Shown: one piece after another, positions 33,768 to 42,187 of the stretch | Position numbering within the stretch: the first letter of the stretch is position 1 | Layout of the letters: each line of letters opens with the position of its first letter | NCBI GenBank assembly: GCA_000717735.1 | Contig: JOBE01000001.1 | Coordinates: 240,112-304,111 of the forward strand | DNA: 64,000 nucleotides | Reading direction: 5' to 3' | DNA from: Streptomyces griseoluteus | GTDB taxonomy: Bacteria > Actinomycetota > Actinomycetes > Streptomycetales > Streptomycetaceae | The notes under the pieces: model-generated | Seen by the model: only the letters and a program-made list of their open reading frames with translations | What the model was told of the DNA's origin: nothing | Database searches by the model: none | Program-made: the position numbers and the translations under genes

Positions 33768-36158
33768 GTGTCGTATCCCAAGACTGACGTTGATCCGCTG
33801 CTCGGGCGAGCACAGTTGGCCGCACTCGCAGGGGTGAGCCGGCCGACCGTAACCGCCTGGGAGAGGCAGGAGATCGACTTTCCCTCTCCGCGACGGTCCA
33901 ACGGACAGGACTACTTCCGCTGGTCGGAGATCGTGGACTGGCTGGACCGGCGGACTGTGCCGCCCGGGCGGCTCGTTGACGGGGAGCCGGTCGGCACCAC
34001 CTATGGAGACCGTGCCCGGACAAGTGCCGCAGCCGGGAGATCCGTGGCCGGCGCGGCCGACCGCCGTCCCGGCGCCGGGTCGTCGTACCGCGTCCCGACC
34101 AGCACTGTCGACGAGCCCCGCCCCGAGAGCCGACGGATCGTCACCGACCTGATGGGCGGCCTCGTCGACCGGGTACGGGGCGCTGCCAGCGTGCTCGACT
34201 ACCTGAACCTTCTCCTCTGCCTTCACTATCTCCGCGGTGCCGACCCGGCCTGTTTCGACGAGTTGGCCGCTCGCGCCCGTTCCCTGCGCAACCTCGACGA
34301 GGCTGCCCAGTTGCTTCGGGACATCGGTCGCGCGGCCGACGAGGACATGCGTGGCCGCGGCGTCCATTCGAGCATGCAGGAGGCGTTGGGGCATCTGGAG
34401 CCCCGGACTGCTCGCGATCTCCGCAACGTCGTCGATGCGATGAGCCGCCTCACCGAGGACGTATTCGGGCTGATCCTCGACGAGTACGAGCGGCAAGCGG
34501 CCCTGGGAAGCGGCGAGTTCTTCACCCCCCGCTCCGTGGTCCGGCTGATGACGCGACTGATCTGCTCGGAGTTCGGCCCCGGGGGGCCGGAGTCCGTGTA
34601 CGACCCCTACGCCCGCGACGGCGGGTTCCTCATCGAGGCGTCGGCCTTCTGCGCCTTGGACGAGGACGGGCTGCCGCGTGGGAAGACCCCACAGACGTGC
34701 GGCGAGACCCGGCGCGGCGATACCTGGCGGCTGGCGACCATGAACCTGCTCCTCCATGGCGTCTCCCCGTCGCTCGATCTCAAGCGCACGGTTCCCTGGC
34801 ACGACAGCCTGGAGCGGACTTCGCGAGAGGCGTTCGACATCGTGCTCACCAACCCGCCGTTCAACATGAGCGATCCCGGCCGCGGAGAGCGCCCTCAGGG
34901 ACAGTGGGCGTACGGGGCTCCGCCCGTCGACAACGACAACTTCGCCTGGGTACAACACTGCCTGGCCAGGCTGAGCGAGCGGGGCAGAGCCGGGGTCATC
35001 ATGCCCAACAAGGCGGGGAACTCCGGCCACAAGGCGGACCGGACCATCCGTGGCAATCTCGTGGAGCGGGGGTGCGTCGAGTGCGTCATCGCCCTGCCGG
35101 CCCAGTTGTTCACCGGCACCGCTGTGCCGGTCTCCGTGTGGATACTGCGTCACCCCGACGATCAGCGCGACAAGACGTTGTTCCTCGACGCACGACACAT
35201 GGGAGAGAAGAAGGGCTCGCGTCGGGTCCTCAGCGCCATGGACGTCGAATCCCTCCTCGCCGCCTACCGCGCTCACAGGAGCACGGAAGGGGATGCCCCT
35301 CACGTCGGGGCGACGCACACGGAGTGGCGAGTGCCCAGCGCCCTGGTATCCCGAGAAGAGCTGCGGCGCAGTGACTACTCGCTCAACCCCCTCGACCACG
35401 TCGAACGCCAGAGCGACGGAGGAGACGACTACGAGTACGAGCTCGTGTCCGCGTGGGAGCGGCTGAGCGATGCCGAGGAGCGCCTGCGGGCCGTACAGGA
35501 CTCCGTCGCCCGGGCACCGTTCGCCGGGGACCGTGGTGGATCGTTGCCTCGGGCCGGTCGGTCTGCTCCCAGGGTCGACCTCGGCTCGGTGTGCGAGATT
35601 CAGGCCGGACCGTCTTACACCAAGCTCGGCAAGAAGCAGCGCAGCGCCGACGGCCTGGTTCCCGTGGTCTTCCCGCGTCATCTGAAGGACCGACGCGTCA
35701 GCGACGACGCGGACGAACGGGTGACGGACGAGACGGCTCATCGACTGAGGAACTTCGAGCTGTGGGGCAAGGACATCGTGTGTGTCCGCTCCGGTGCGAT
35801 CACCCAGCCGGCGCTGGTGCGGCAGCACCAGATCGGCTGGCTGATGAGCCCCAACGTCATCCGGCTCCGCGTGACCGAGCGGCATGCGCACCAGGTGCTG
35901 CCGGAGTACCTGTTCCACTACTTGTGCCTGGACGAATCCGTCACCTGGATGCGAGACCGGGCCGCAGCCACCGCCGCCCCGTCACTCCGCTCCGAATCCC
36001 TGGGATCACTGCGGATTCCGCTGCCGGCCCTGGCCGAGCAGCGGGAGATCGTGGCCGCGCTGGACGACCTCGACGAGCTGGACCGCGCGCACCTGGCCGT
36101 CGCCGTCTCGGCACGACGTACCCGCACCGCCTTGGCCGGTGCGCTGCTGGGCTCGTAA
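33768..36158 (+). CDS. HTH-N6-adenine methylase-specificity fusion (type I-like M+S)
   Basis: The product is 796 aa from GTG 33768 with AAGGGGG about 10 nt upstream. It begins with a helix-turn-helix (RAQLAALAGVSRPTVTAWER), then a linker. An HsdM-type region has a helical bundle (LIFDEY-like LILDEYERQAA, FFTPRSVVRLM). Motif I reads YDPYARDGGFLIEASAF instead of the usual DPxCG(S/T)GG, while motif IV, NPPFNMSD (near residue 362), is canonical. Residues 600-796 are a single type I S-type target-recognition domain with its coiled coil (LGSLRIPLPALAEQREIVAA). No R subunit is nearby. The divergent neighbour has the opposite pattern of motif changes, so the two may form a heterodimer or act as a sensor rather than a modification enzyme. 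Confidence 0.82.
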   Translation: MSYPKTDVDPLLGRAQLAALAGVSRPTVTAWERQEIDFPSPRRSNGQDYFRWSEIVDWLDRRTVPPGRLVDGEPVGTTYGDRARTSAAAGRSVAGAADRRPGAGSSYRVPTSTVDEPRPESRRIVTDLMGGLVDRVRGAASVLDYLNLLLCLHYLRGADPACFDELAARARSLRNLDEAAQLLRDIGRAADEDMRGRGVHSSMQEALGHLEPRTARDLRNVVDAMSRLTEDVFGLILDEYERQAALGSGEFFTPRSVVRLMTRLICSEFGPGGPESVYDPYARDGGFLIEASAFCALDEDGLPRGKTPQTCGETRRGDTWRLATMNLLLHGVSPSLDLKRTVPWHDSLERTSREAFDIVLTNPPFNMSDPGRGERPQGQWAYGAPPVDNDNFAWVQHCLARLSERGRAGVIMPNKAGNSGHKADRTIRGNLVERGCVECVIALPAQLFTGTAVPVSVWILRHPDDQRDKTLFLDARHMGEKKGSRRVLSAMDVESLLAAYRAHRSTEGDAPHVGATHTEWRVPSALVSREELRRSDYSLNPLDHVERQSDGGDDYEYELVSAWERLSDAEERLRAVQDSVARAPFAGDRGGSLPRAGRSAPRVDLGSVCEIQAGPSYTKLGKKQRSADGLVPVVFPRHLKDRRVSDDADERVTDETAHRLRNFELWGKDIVCVRSGAITQPALVRQHQIGWLMSPNVIRLRVTERHAHQVLPEYLFHYLCLDESVTWMRDRAAATAAPSLRSESLGSLRIPLPALAEQREIVAALDDLDELDRAHLAVAVSARRTRTALAGALLGS

Positions 36159-36214
36159 GCCCGCTCCGCTCCTCGTGTCCCTACCCACCACCGAGTCAAG
36201 AAGGAAGCACCGCT

Positions 36215-36481
36215 GTGGACTCCTCCCACAACTCCTCCCACCTGCCGTCATCTGCGATGCCCCCCTCGTCTCCCCAGCCCCCGAACAATGCCTGGATTCC
36301 CTGGCTGCTGGTCATGCTCCTGTTCTCCGCCCTCATCGCGGCATGCGTCGGATTCCTCAAGGCCCTCGACAGCACCCCGGTTTCCGGGGTGCTGCTCTCG
36401 GCAGGGGCGGCGTTCGGAGCAACCGCGCTCCTCTGCCTGGCCGTGGTTCCGGTGGTCCAGCAACTGCGTCAGCGCGGCTAA
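36215..36481 (+). CDS. Small two-helix membrane protein
   Basis: An 88-aa protein from GTG 36215 with AAGGAAG upstream. A Ser/Pro-rich N-terminus precedes two hydrophobic stretches (IPWLLVMLLFSALIAACVGF; VLLSAGAAFGATALLCLAVV), ending with QQLRQRG. It lies 56 nt after the methylase-specificity gene on the same strand, so it is probably co-transcribed. The family is not recognised. Small two-helix proteins are common effectors of abortive-infection systems, but here that is only a suggestion from context. Confidence 0.6.
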   Translation: MDSSHNSSHLPSSAMPPSSPQPPNNAWIPWLLVMLLFSALIAACVGFLKALDSTPVSGVLLSAGAAFGATALLCLAVVPVVQQLRQRG

Positions 36482-36849
36482 CGAGCTCCTCGCACCTTCG
36501 TAGAACTCGCTGGGCTCGACCTGTGTCGCCGCCCGCTCGACCGCGGGCGAGAGGCGTCCTGACGCGAGAGCAACGTGTGAGCGGACAGTACGGCAGAGAT
36601 GTACGAGCGGAATGGGTATGGCCGCAGGGCGCTGATCAGACCAGGAAAGCTCCCTGCGGCAGAGCCGGACACTATCCCGGCGTCCCGCTGCCGTCTCTAG
36701 GAGGTGCGTCGGCAGCTCCGAAGGATGGTTGAGCATCAGACGCCGGTCACAGACGAGGTCCACACCAGGGAAACTCACCGCGTACGTGAGTCCTTTCCGG
36801 CGTGTCACCTCGCTCAGGACTTCGCCCTCCGCCGGCTCCGCAACCCAGC
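36482..36849. other. No gene recognised
   Basis: The 3' extension of the frameshifted recombinase reads into this stretch without family similarity. It is the edge between defence genes and recombinase remnants. Confidence 0.4.
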
Positions 36850-38418
36850 CCGGAAAGACCTGGGTCCGACCAACGCCGCCGAACGGCGTCGGTACGGTGA
36901 ACGAGGTGCCGGTCTTGTGGGTGGGGACGTCCAGCAGACAGACGGCGTCCCGCACCAGTACCTCGTCGGAGTCGCCGGGGATCGGGAACCGTCGTGCTGC
37001 CAGCGGATACAGCCCATGCGGAGGTGGGCTATCTCGTCACTGCGCAGGCCGCCGAACAGCCAGGTCAGGGTGACGGCCCGGATGAGTTCGATCGGGTAGC
37101 ACAGCCCGTAGGTGTTGGTCGGGAAGTCCCCGGGATCGACGTTGAGTCCGGCCCACAACAGTTTCGCCCCTATGTCGTCGGCGATCACCCGGGGGTTGGG
37201 ACCGATCAGCGCCTTGACGCTTCGGGGCGTGGCCAGCGCGCGAACGGGGTCGAACCGACGGGGAATCCACTCCCACTCCTGGCAGTCCCGGAAGAACGTC
37301 CTGGTCGCGGTGAGATAGCCGGCCTTCGTGCGAGGGGACAGCGGTTCGCCGCCGCGCTTGTCGTTCCCTGCCCTGCGCTGCACATGCTCGCCGACGGTCA
37401 TCCGGTCCAGTGCCGCGACCCAAGACGCGCAGGTCTCGCGAGTCCACTGGGCGGGTTCGACGATCTCGGGGTGCTCGGCGGCCAGCCATCGGCCCGCCTT
37501 GGCCATGATGGTCCGGAACCCGCCTCTGACCTTCGGCGTGAGCGTCGAGGTCTCATGCCAGCGCTCCACCATCGCAGCCCAGGGCTCGGGAACGCCTTCG
37601 AGAGCGGGCATCACGGCGTGGATGGACTTGGGCGGTGGGCCGGAGTAGCCGAGGGCGGCGATCGCCCGGTGAACACCGTAGAGGTTTCCGCGCCGGGCCC
37701 CGGACGGGAGCGCAGAACCCTCGCGGGCCCGCTGCAAGGCGTCGGTGGTCATGTCCTCCAGGAGCGGGCTGCGGCTAATCAGCATGATCTGAACCAGCAC
37801 AGTGCGGAACTGGCCGAACGCGCCGTTCGAGGGGTGGTAGCCCCAGCCCTTGAGGGTGGCCGCCACCTGCGCGATCGCCTCCTCGACCGGCTCCTGACCA
37901 AGGACGCGCCAGGCCAGCGAGCGGCGGACGAGCCCACCGATGCGGTGGAAGTCGGTGAAGTCGCCGAGCAGGTAGGCGAACGCGGCTACGTAGGGCCGGA
38001 CCGTGCCGTCGATCCACCCGGGCCAGGTGGCCTCGAACTCGTTGTGGCCAGGGGCGATGATGCGAACCCAGTCGTCTGCCGACCAGACCCAGAACGACGT
38101 GCCATCCTCCAGACAGCGCCACAGGATCAGGCCGACGGCGTCGGTCACGGCCCGGCGATGGGCGGGTGTGTCCGGACACCACCGAAGCGCGGCTCGCGCG
38201 TCGTCGAGCGGGCGGAGCAGTCGGGAAATCGCCCGCCACTCGACCCGGTCCGGGTCGTAGCCGCGGCGCCGGCGAACCTGCCAGCCCAGACTGGCCAGGG
38301 CCGTTCGCTCACGTTCACTGAGCTCGGCGCGACAGTCGTATCGGGCCGGATCGATGGGCCAGGGCCAGGAAGGGGCTGCGGCAGCCTCGGTGACGGCCGC
38401 CGGTATCGCCGCGGTCAC
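36850..38418 (-). pseudogene. Tyrosine recombinase (TnpB-like second gene), frameshifted and truncated
   Basis: Reading starts at GTG 38418, which overlaps the end of the preceding recombinase (GTGA). About 480 residues read cleanly. They include PLSPRTKAGYLTATRTFFRD and the catalytic-arginine region LTWLFGGLRSDEIAHLRMGC. Near 36985 the frame breaks; similarity resumes in another frame (PIPGDSDEVLVRDAVCLLDV, then PTHKTGTSF) and then stops. The C-terminal H-x-x-R and nucleophile tyrosine region is missing, so it is inactive. Overlapping pairs of long integrases are typical of Tn554-like elements and of the recombinase cassettes found in actinobacterial islands. Confidence 0.75.
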
Positions 38419-39113
38419 AGCGCGACCGTCCCGGTCGCGTGCTCGCCGAGGCGGGCCAGCATCTGCACCCGCCAGCCGTGGATCTGCTCCATGCCGAAGC
38501 TGAGCTTGTCGGCCAGGTCCCGGCCCGACAAGTGGATGTGGGCGAGCGTGGAGTCGGTGTGCCGGTGGCCGGCGAAGGTGGCGATGGCGTGCAGTTCCCA
38601 GCCCATCCGGGCCAGGTCGGTCAAGCACAGGTGTCTCGTGGTGTGCGTGGAGAACCGCGGGACATCGGCAGCCAGCGCGATGGCGGACCACCTTCGACCA
38701 GGTCCACAGACTCAACGGATGGGCGTGGTTGCGCCGGGATTCCGACAGGAACAGCGGTCCGCGCGCCCGGCTGATCCTGGCCCGGTGCGTGAGGCAGCCC
38801 GACAGCAGGACGCGGTCGGCGCGGAGTACGGCACGACGCGCTCCAGCCGCTTCTTGGTCGTCTCAGCCCGCACCCGCAGCGTGCGGTGAGCCGGGTCAAG
38901 GTCGTCGGTACGCAGCGAGCACAGCTCCTCGCGCCGCAGGGCCGCGTCGTAGGCTAAGGCGAGCATCACGCGGTTGCGGACCGGCTCCCCGGCGGCGACC
39001 GCAAGGACGTCCATCCACTGCTGCTCGGTGGGTATCCACGGCAGCTTCGTCAGCCTCGGCACCAAGCCGCGCTCGTACCCGCCCCGTCGGCGGCCAGGCG
39101 TGTAGCGGCCTCG
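38415..39113 (-). pseudogene. Tyrosine recombinase (TnpA-like first gene), N-terminus lost, frameshifted
   Basis: The catalytic core can be followed in three frames. The first piece has MLALAYDAALRREELCSLR (Arg-I); the second has ISRARGPLFLSESRRNHA; the third has FSTHTTRHLCLTDLARMG (H-x-x-R box) and TFAGHRHTDSTLAHIHLSG (LGH-like box). Shifts lie near 38815 and 38680. The N-terminal part is replaced by an IS110 fragment at 39114. It overlaps the following recombinase start, as in intact cassettes. Confidence 0.72.
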
Positions 39114-39374
39114 GCAGTTGCGTTGGGCGGCGGCGTGCCAGTCGGAGTGCTCGTCGCGTCGGTGCCGGTAGTGGGCTTGGGCTCCCATGGAGGCCGTCAG
39201 AGACGTGAAGGCCCAGAGATATCCCGCATGGTTGAGACGGTCGTTCTTCACCCAGCGCCGGGTGATGCTCGGCTTCTTCCCCGAGGCCCGGGTGATGGGT
39301 GAGGCGCCGGCGTAGGCCTTCAGGCCACGGGCATCGGCGAACCGGGCGCGATCGTCTCCGATCTCGGCCAGCAC
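39114..39374 (-). mobile_element. IS110-family transposase, C-terminal fragment
   Basis: About 87 residues match the transposase_20 region: AEIGDDRARFADARGLKAYA, GASPITRASGKKP and WVKNDRLNHAGYLWAF. The fragment is fused in frame to the broken recombinase on one side and abuts an IS5-type end on the other. No upstream DEDD domain is present. Confidence 0.8.
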
Positions 39375-39456
39375 TGAGCCTTTTCAGCGTTGCTTCTCCA
39401 GGGTGAGGACGGCCTTGGCGATGACGGTCATGCGGTTGGGGCTGATGCGGGCCCTG
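39375..39456. repeat. 82-bp direct repeat, left copy (IS5-type 3' end)
   Basis: It matches 41449-41530 in 79 of 82 positions and has the same orientation. It starts with TGAGCC, the outer end of an IS, followed by the transposase stop codon. The two copies bracket the membrane kinase gene. Confidence 0.8.
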
Positions 39457-39560
39457 CGGAAGATCTACCAGGACTTCAGCAGTGCCATGCCTCGCTCGAC
39501 GGGAGCTCGGGGCTGGGCCAGTGCGCGGTTGACGGTGCGCTGGAGGACGACTGACGGGCC
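39384..39560 (-). mobile_element. IS5-family transposase 3' remnant with internal stop
   Basis: Minus-strand reading gives VVLQRTVNRALAQPRAPVER, then GMALLKSW, an in-frame TAG, and IFRRARISPNRMTVIAKAV ending LTLEKQR. This is the conserved C-terminus of streptomycete DDE (IS5/HARBI1-like) transposases. The rest of the element is gone. Confidence 0.72.
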
Positions 39561-39662
39561 GCGCCCGCCCATGCCCTCAGGACGGCAGCGCGCGGTGATC
39601 GCGTCCACGCGCTCCCGCCAGGGGATCGCGGCGCCGGTTTCCGGGCGGGCTCGGCGGCGGCA

Positions 39663-41303
39663 TCACGTCAGGGCCCGCCATCCCTGAGTGATCTCCTCGT
39701 GGACGGCTCTGGCGTCCGGCACGGTGTTCCCCGGGCCTTGGGTCAGCAGGGCGAGCAGTGCCGTGCCGTTGGCCGGACGGACTGTCGGGTCGGTGCTCAG
39801 GGCTTGCAGGACCACCGCGGCCAGGGCCGGGTCGATGGCCTGCAGTGTGGCGAGCGCCGTCGGTTCCGGGCCCGTCTCGGTGATCCTTCGGTACACCGCG
39901 CCGATACTGGTCGCGGCGAACGGGCTGTCCCCGTGGACGGCGGCGACCACGCAGCAGGCCCACGCCCAGATGTCCGCGGCCGGGCCGGGCTGGGTTTCTT
40001 CGAACTGCTCGGGGGCCATGTAGGTCAGCGTCCCCGGTGAGCCGCCGGTGCGGGTGAGCCTCGTACGGTCGACGATCGCGGCGATGCCGAAGTCGAGGAG
40101 GCGCGGGCCGTCGCTGGTCAGCATGATGTTGCCGGGCTTGAGGTCCCGGTGGACCAGGCCCAAGCGGTGAATGCCGCCCAGCGCCGTCGCCAGTGCGAGT
40201 GCGAGGGCACGCAGGGCCTGCGGGGCGCGGACCGGGCCTTGTTCGCGCAGGTGGGCGTCGAGGGGGCGGCCGTCGAGGAGTTCCATGGCCAGGAAGGGCC
40301 GTCCTTCCTCCACGCCGGAGTCGAGCACGCGCGCGGTATACGCGCCCGAGACCATGGCCAGGACCTCCGCTTCGCGCTCGAAGCGGCTCAGCAGGTCGGC
40401 GTTGTCGAGGAGTTCGGCGTTGATGGTCTTCAGTGCGACCTGTGTGGCGGAGCCTGCTCGGCGGGCGGCGTAGACCGTTCCCATGCCGCCGGCGCCGATC
40501 CTGCCGAGCAGGTGGTAGGCGCCGATGACCTGGGGTTCGTGCGATTGCAGTGGCGGGAAGGCCTGGGGGAATCCGGGCGGTTGGACCCCGGGCGGTTGGA
40601 CCCCGGCCTGAGGGCGGGCCTGCGGGGCGATGGCGGTCGGTGGGGCGTAGAGGATGGGGCTGGGCGGGGTGGGGCCGGTGGTGGCCAGGGGCTGGTGCCG
40701 AAAGCCGGCGGCGAAGGCGACGATCTGGAACACCGTGGCCGCCACTGTCACGCCGACGGGCATCACCGCGACCATCAGCAGCACCCACAGGATGAAGCCG
40801 CGGATGATCCGGGTCCGTGTGCGGCGGGAGTTCCACAGCCCCGCGGGCATGCCCGCGGTCAGCAGCTTCCGCTGCGTGAGAGTCCAGAACACCAGAATCA
40901 GGGCCATACAGACGAAGACGGTGATGGCCGGACCCTGCCTCAGGCGGAGGTGCCGGTAATCCCACCCTTGCATGCTGAAGATCCAGCCGCCCACGTTGAG
41001 GGGGCTGTCCGGCCAAGCTGCAATCGCGAGGTCCACGAAGTCGACGGGCTGGTCGGTGTTGGGCAGAAAGACCGTCAGTCCGGCTGCGCACGCCAGGACC
41101 AGTCCTCTCTCGAAAAGCAGAACCGTCCGGTTCCCGCCGCCGTCCGGAACCCCCGTGAACGCCGCGGCCTCCCTCTGCCTGACCTCTCGCTGGGAACGGG
41201 TCAGCAGCGGGAGCGTAAGCAACCGCACGACCAGCGCGAAGCCGGCAGTGATCAGCACCGCAGTGATGATGAACTCAAGTCCGTACGTGTGAAATCCGAA
41301 CAT
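39663..41303 (-). CDS. Membrane-anchored Ser/Thr protein kinase
   Basis: The product is 546 aa, starting at ATG 41303 (MFGFHTYGLEFII); the frame is open further upstream without a better start. Unusually, the membrane segments are at the N-terminus, with hydrophobic helices near 8-28, 60-80, 120-140 and 160-185. They are followed by a Pro/Ala/Gln-rich linker. The kinase domain comes last: glycine loop IGAGGMGTVY (near 271), VALK lysine, HRDLKPGNIM (near 387), DFG (near 404) and YMAPEQF. All catalytic residues are present. It is flanked by 82-bp direct repeats of IS ends and by pseudogenes, and it has no obvious operon partner. Function is unknown; it may be a passenger of a composite-like mobile segment. 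Confidence 0.82.
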   Translation of the reverse strand: MFGFHTYGLEFIITAVLITAGFALVVRLLTLPLLTRSQREVRQREAAAFTGVPDGGGNRTVLLFERGLVLACAAGLTVFLPNTDQPVDFVDLAIAAWPDSPLNVGGWIFSMQGWDYRHLRLRQGPAITVFVCMALILVFWTLTQRKLLTAGMPAGLWNSRRTRTRIIRGFILWVLLMVAVMPVGVTVAATVFQIVAFAAGFRHQPLATTGPTPPSPILYAPPTAIAPQARPQAGVQPPGVQPPGFPQAFPPLQSHEPQVIGAYHLLGRIGAGGMGTVYAARRAGSATQVALKTINAELLDNADLLSRFEREAEVLAMVSGAYTARVLDSGVEEGRPFLAMELLDGRPLDAHLREQGPVRAPQALRALALALATALGGIHRLGLVHRDLKPGNIMLTSDGPRLLDFGIAAIVDRTRLTRTGGSPGTLTYMAPEQFEETQPGPAADIWAWACCVVAAVHGDSPFAATSIGAVYRRITETGPEPTALATLQAIDPALAAVVLQALSTDPTVRPANGTALLALLTQGPGNTVPDARAVHEEITQGWRALT

Positions 41304-41448
41304 TCCGCCCCCGCCTCGGCCGCGCCTCCGACCGGCGCGAGTATAGGGGGCCCGCGTGAAATTCAGATCTTGGCTGGCGCCGATCGCGGACGTGCCAACC
41401 ACCCAAGGCCCCGCCGCACGGGTGGAGATCAAGATAGGTACGAAACAG

Positions 41449-41530
41449 TGAGCCATTTCAGCGTTGCCTCTCCAGGGTGAGGACGGCCTTGGCGATGACG
41501 GTCATGCGGTTGGGGCTGATGCGTGCCCTG
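41449..41530. repeat. 82-bp direct repeat, right copy (IS5-type transposase 3' end)
   Basis: The minus strand reads ISPNRMTVIAKAVLTLERQR and then stop, the extreme C-terminus of the same transposase family as at 39384. After 41530 the similarity ends abruptly and an unrelated broken reading frame begins. Confidence 0.8.
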
Positions 41531-41941
41531 GTCCAGGTACACGCGCAGCCCACGGTCCTTCAACCGGATGTCGACCACCGACCCGATCGCCACGCCGTCC
41601 GGCCGGGCGAAGTCGAAGTCGGCCTCCTCCTCGCGGCTGCGCAGCCAGGCCCGGGCGGCGGAGTTCACATACAGGTGATCGGCACTGGCCACACCCCGGG
41701 CGCTGCGGCCGGGCCCGGCCCGGACGGTGTCCGGTCGGTGGTAGAGCGCCGCGCGATACGGGACAGCATCTTCTCGATTCCGCCCTCCAGCTGCGAAAAC
41801 GTGGAATACCTGGAGTCCACGTCGGTCGCGACGGCCGCGGGCGGCGGCTCGCGGTCGCGGCGCCCTCACTGCCAACGTCAGCTCACACGCCGGGCCCGCC
41901 CCGGCCGCCCGATCGCCCAACTCCCTTACGGAGGCCTCACC
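41531..41941 (-). pseudogene. Interrupted minus-strand reading frame of unknown family
   Basis: Next to the IS end, the minus strand reads as a coherent acidic protein piece (NSAARAWLRSREEEADFDFA, then GSVVDIRLKDRGLRVYLDQ). It is cut off exactly where the IS repeat begins. Upstream coding similarity fades before 41800. The rest of the interval, up to the ribosome-binding site of the next gene at 41933, holds nothing recognisable. Confidence 0.35.
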
Positions 41942-42187
41942 ATGTCCACTCCCCCGCCCATCCCGCCGACCGCCCCCGAGCCGGCCGCCTACAGCCGCCT
42001 CGGCGCGGCCGAGGCCGCCATCGTCATCTCCGCCATCACCGCGGTGACCGTCCTCGCCGTCCTCGAGCGCCCGATCCCCGCTCTCCTGGCCACCCTCGCA
42101 GCGGCCACCGGCCTCCTGCTCCTGCCCGGCCGCGCCCTGCGCCTGATCACCGCCCTCGCCGCGCTCACCAGCGGCGGCCGCCCGTGA
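41942..42187 (+). CDS. Small membrane protein, two helices
   Basis: An 81-aa protein (MSTPPPIPPTAPEPAAYSRL) with hydrophobic segments near 24-42 and 44-62. GGAGG lies 5 nt before the ATG. Its stop overlaps the GTG of the next gene (GTGA), so the two are translationally coupled. The family is not recognised. Small membrane protein plus XRE-like pairs occur in actinobacterial integrated plasmids. Confidence 0.6.
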   Translation: MSTPPPIPPTAPEPAAYSRLGAAEAAIVISAITAVTVLAVLERPIPALLATLAAATGLLLLPGRALRLITALAALTSGGRP

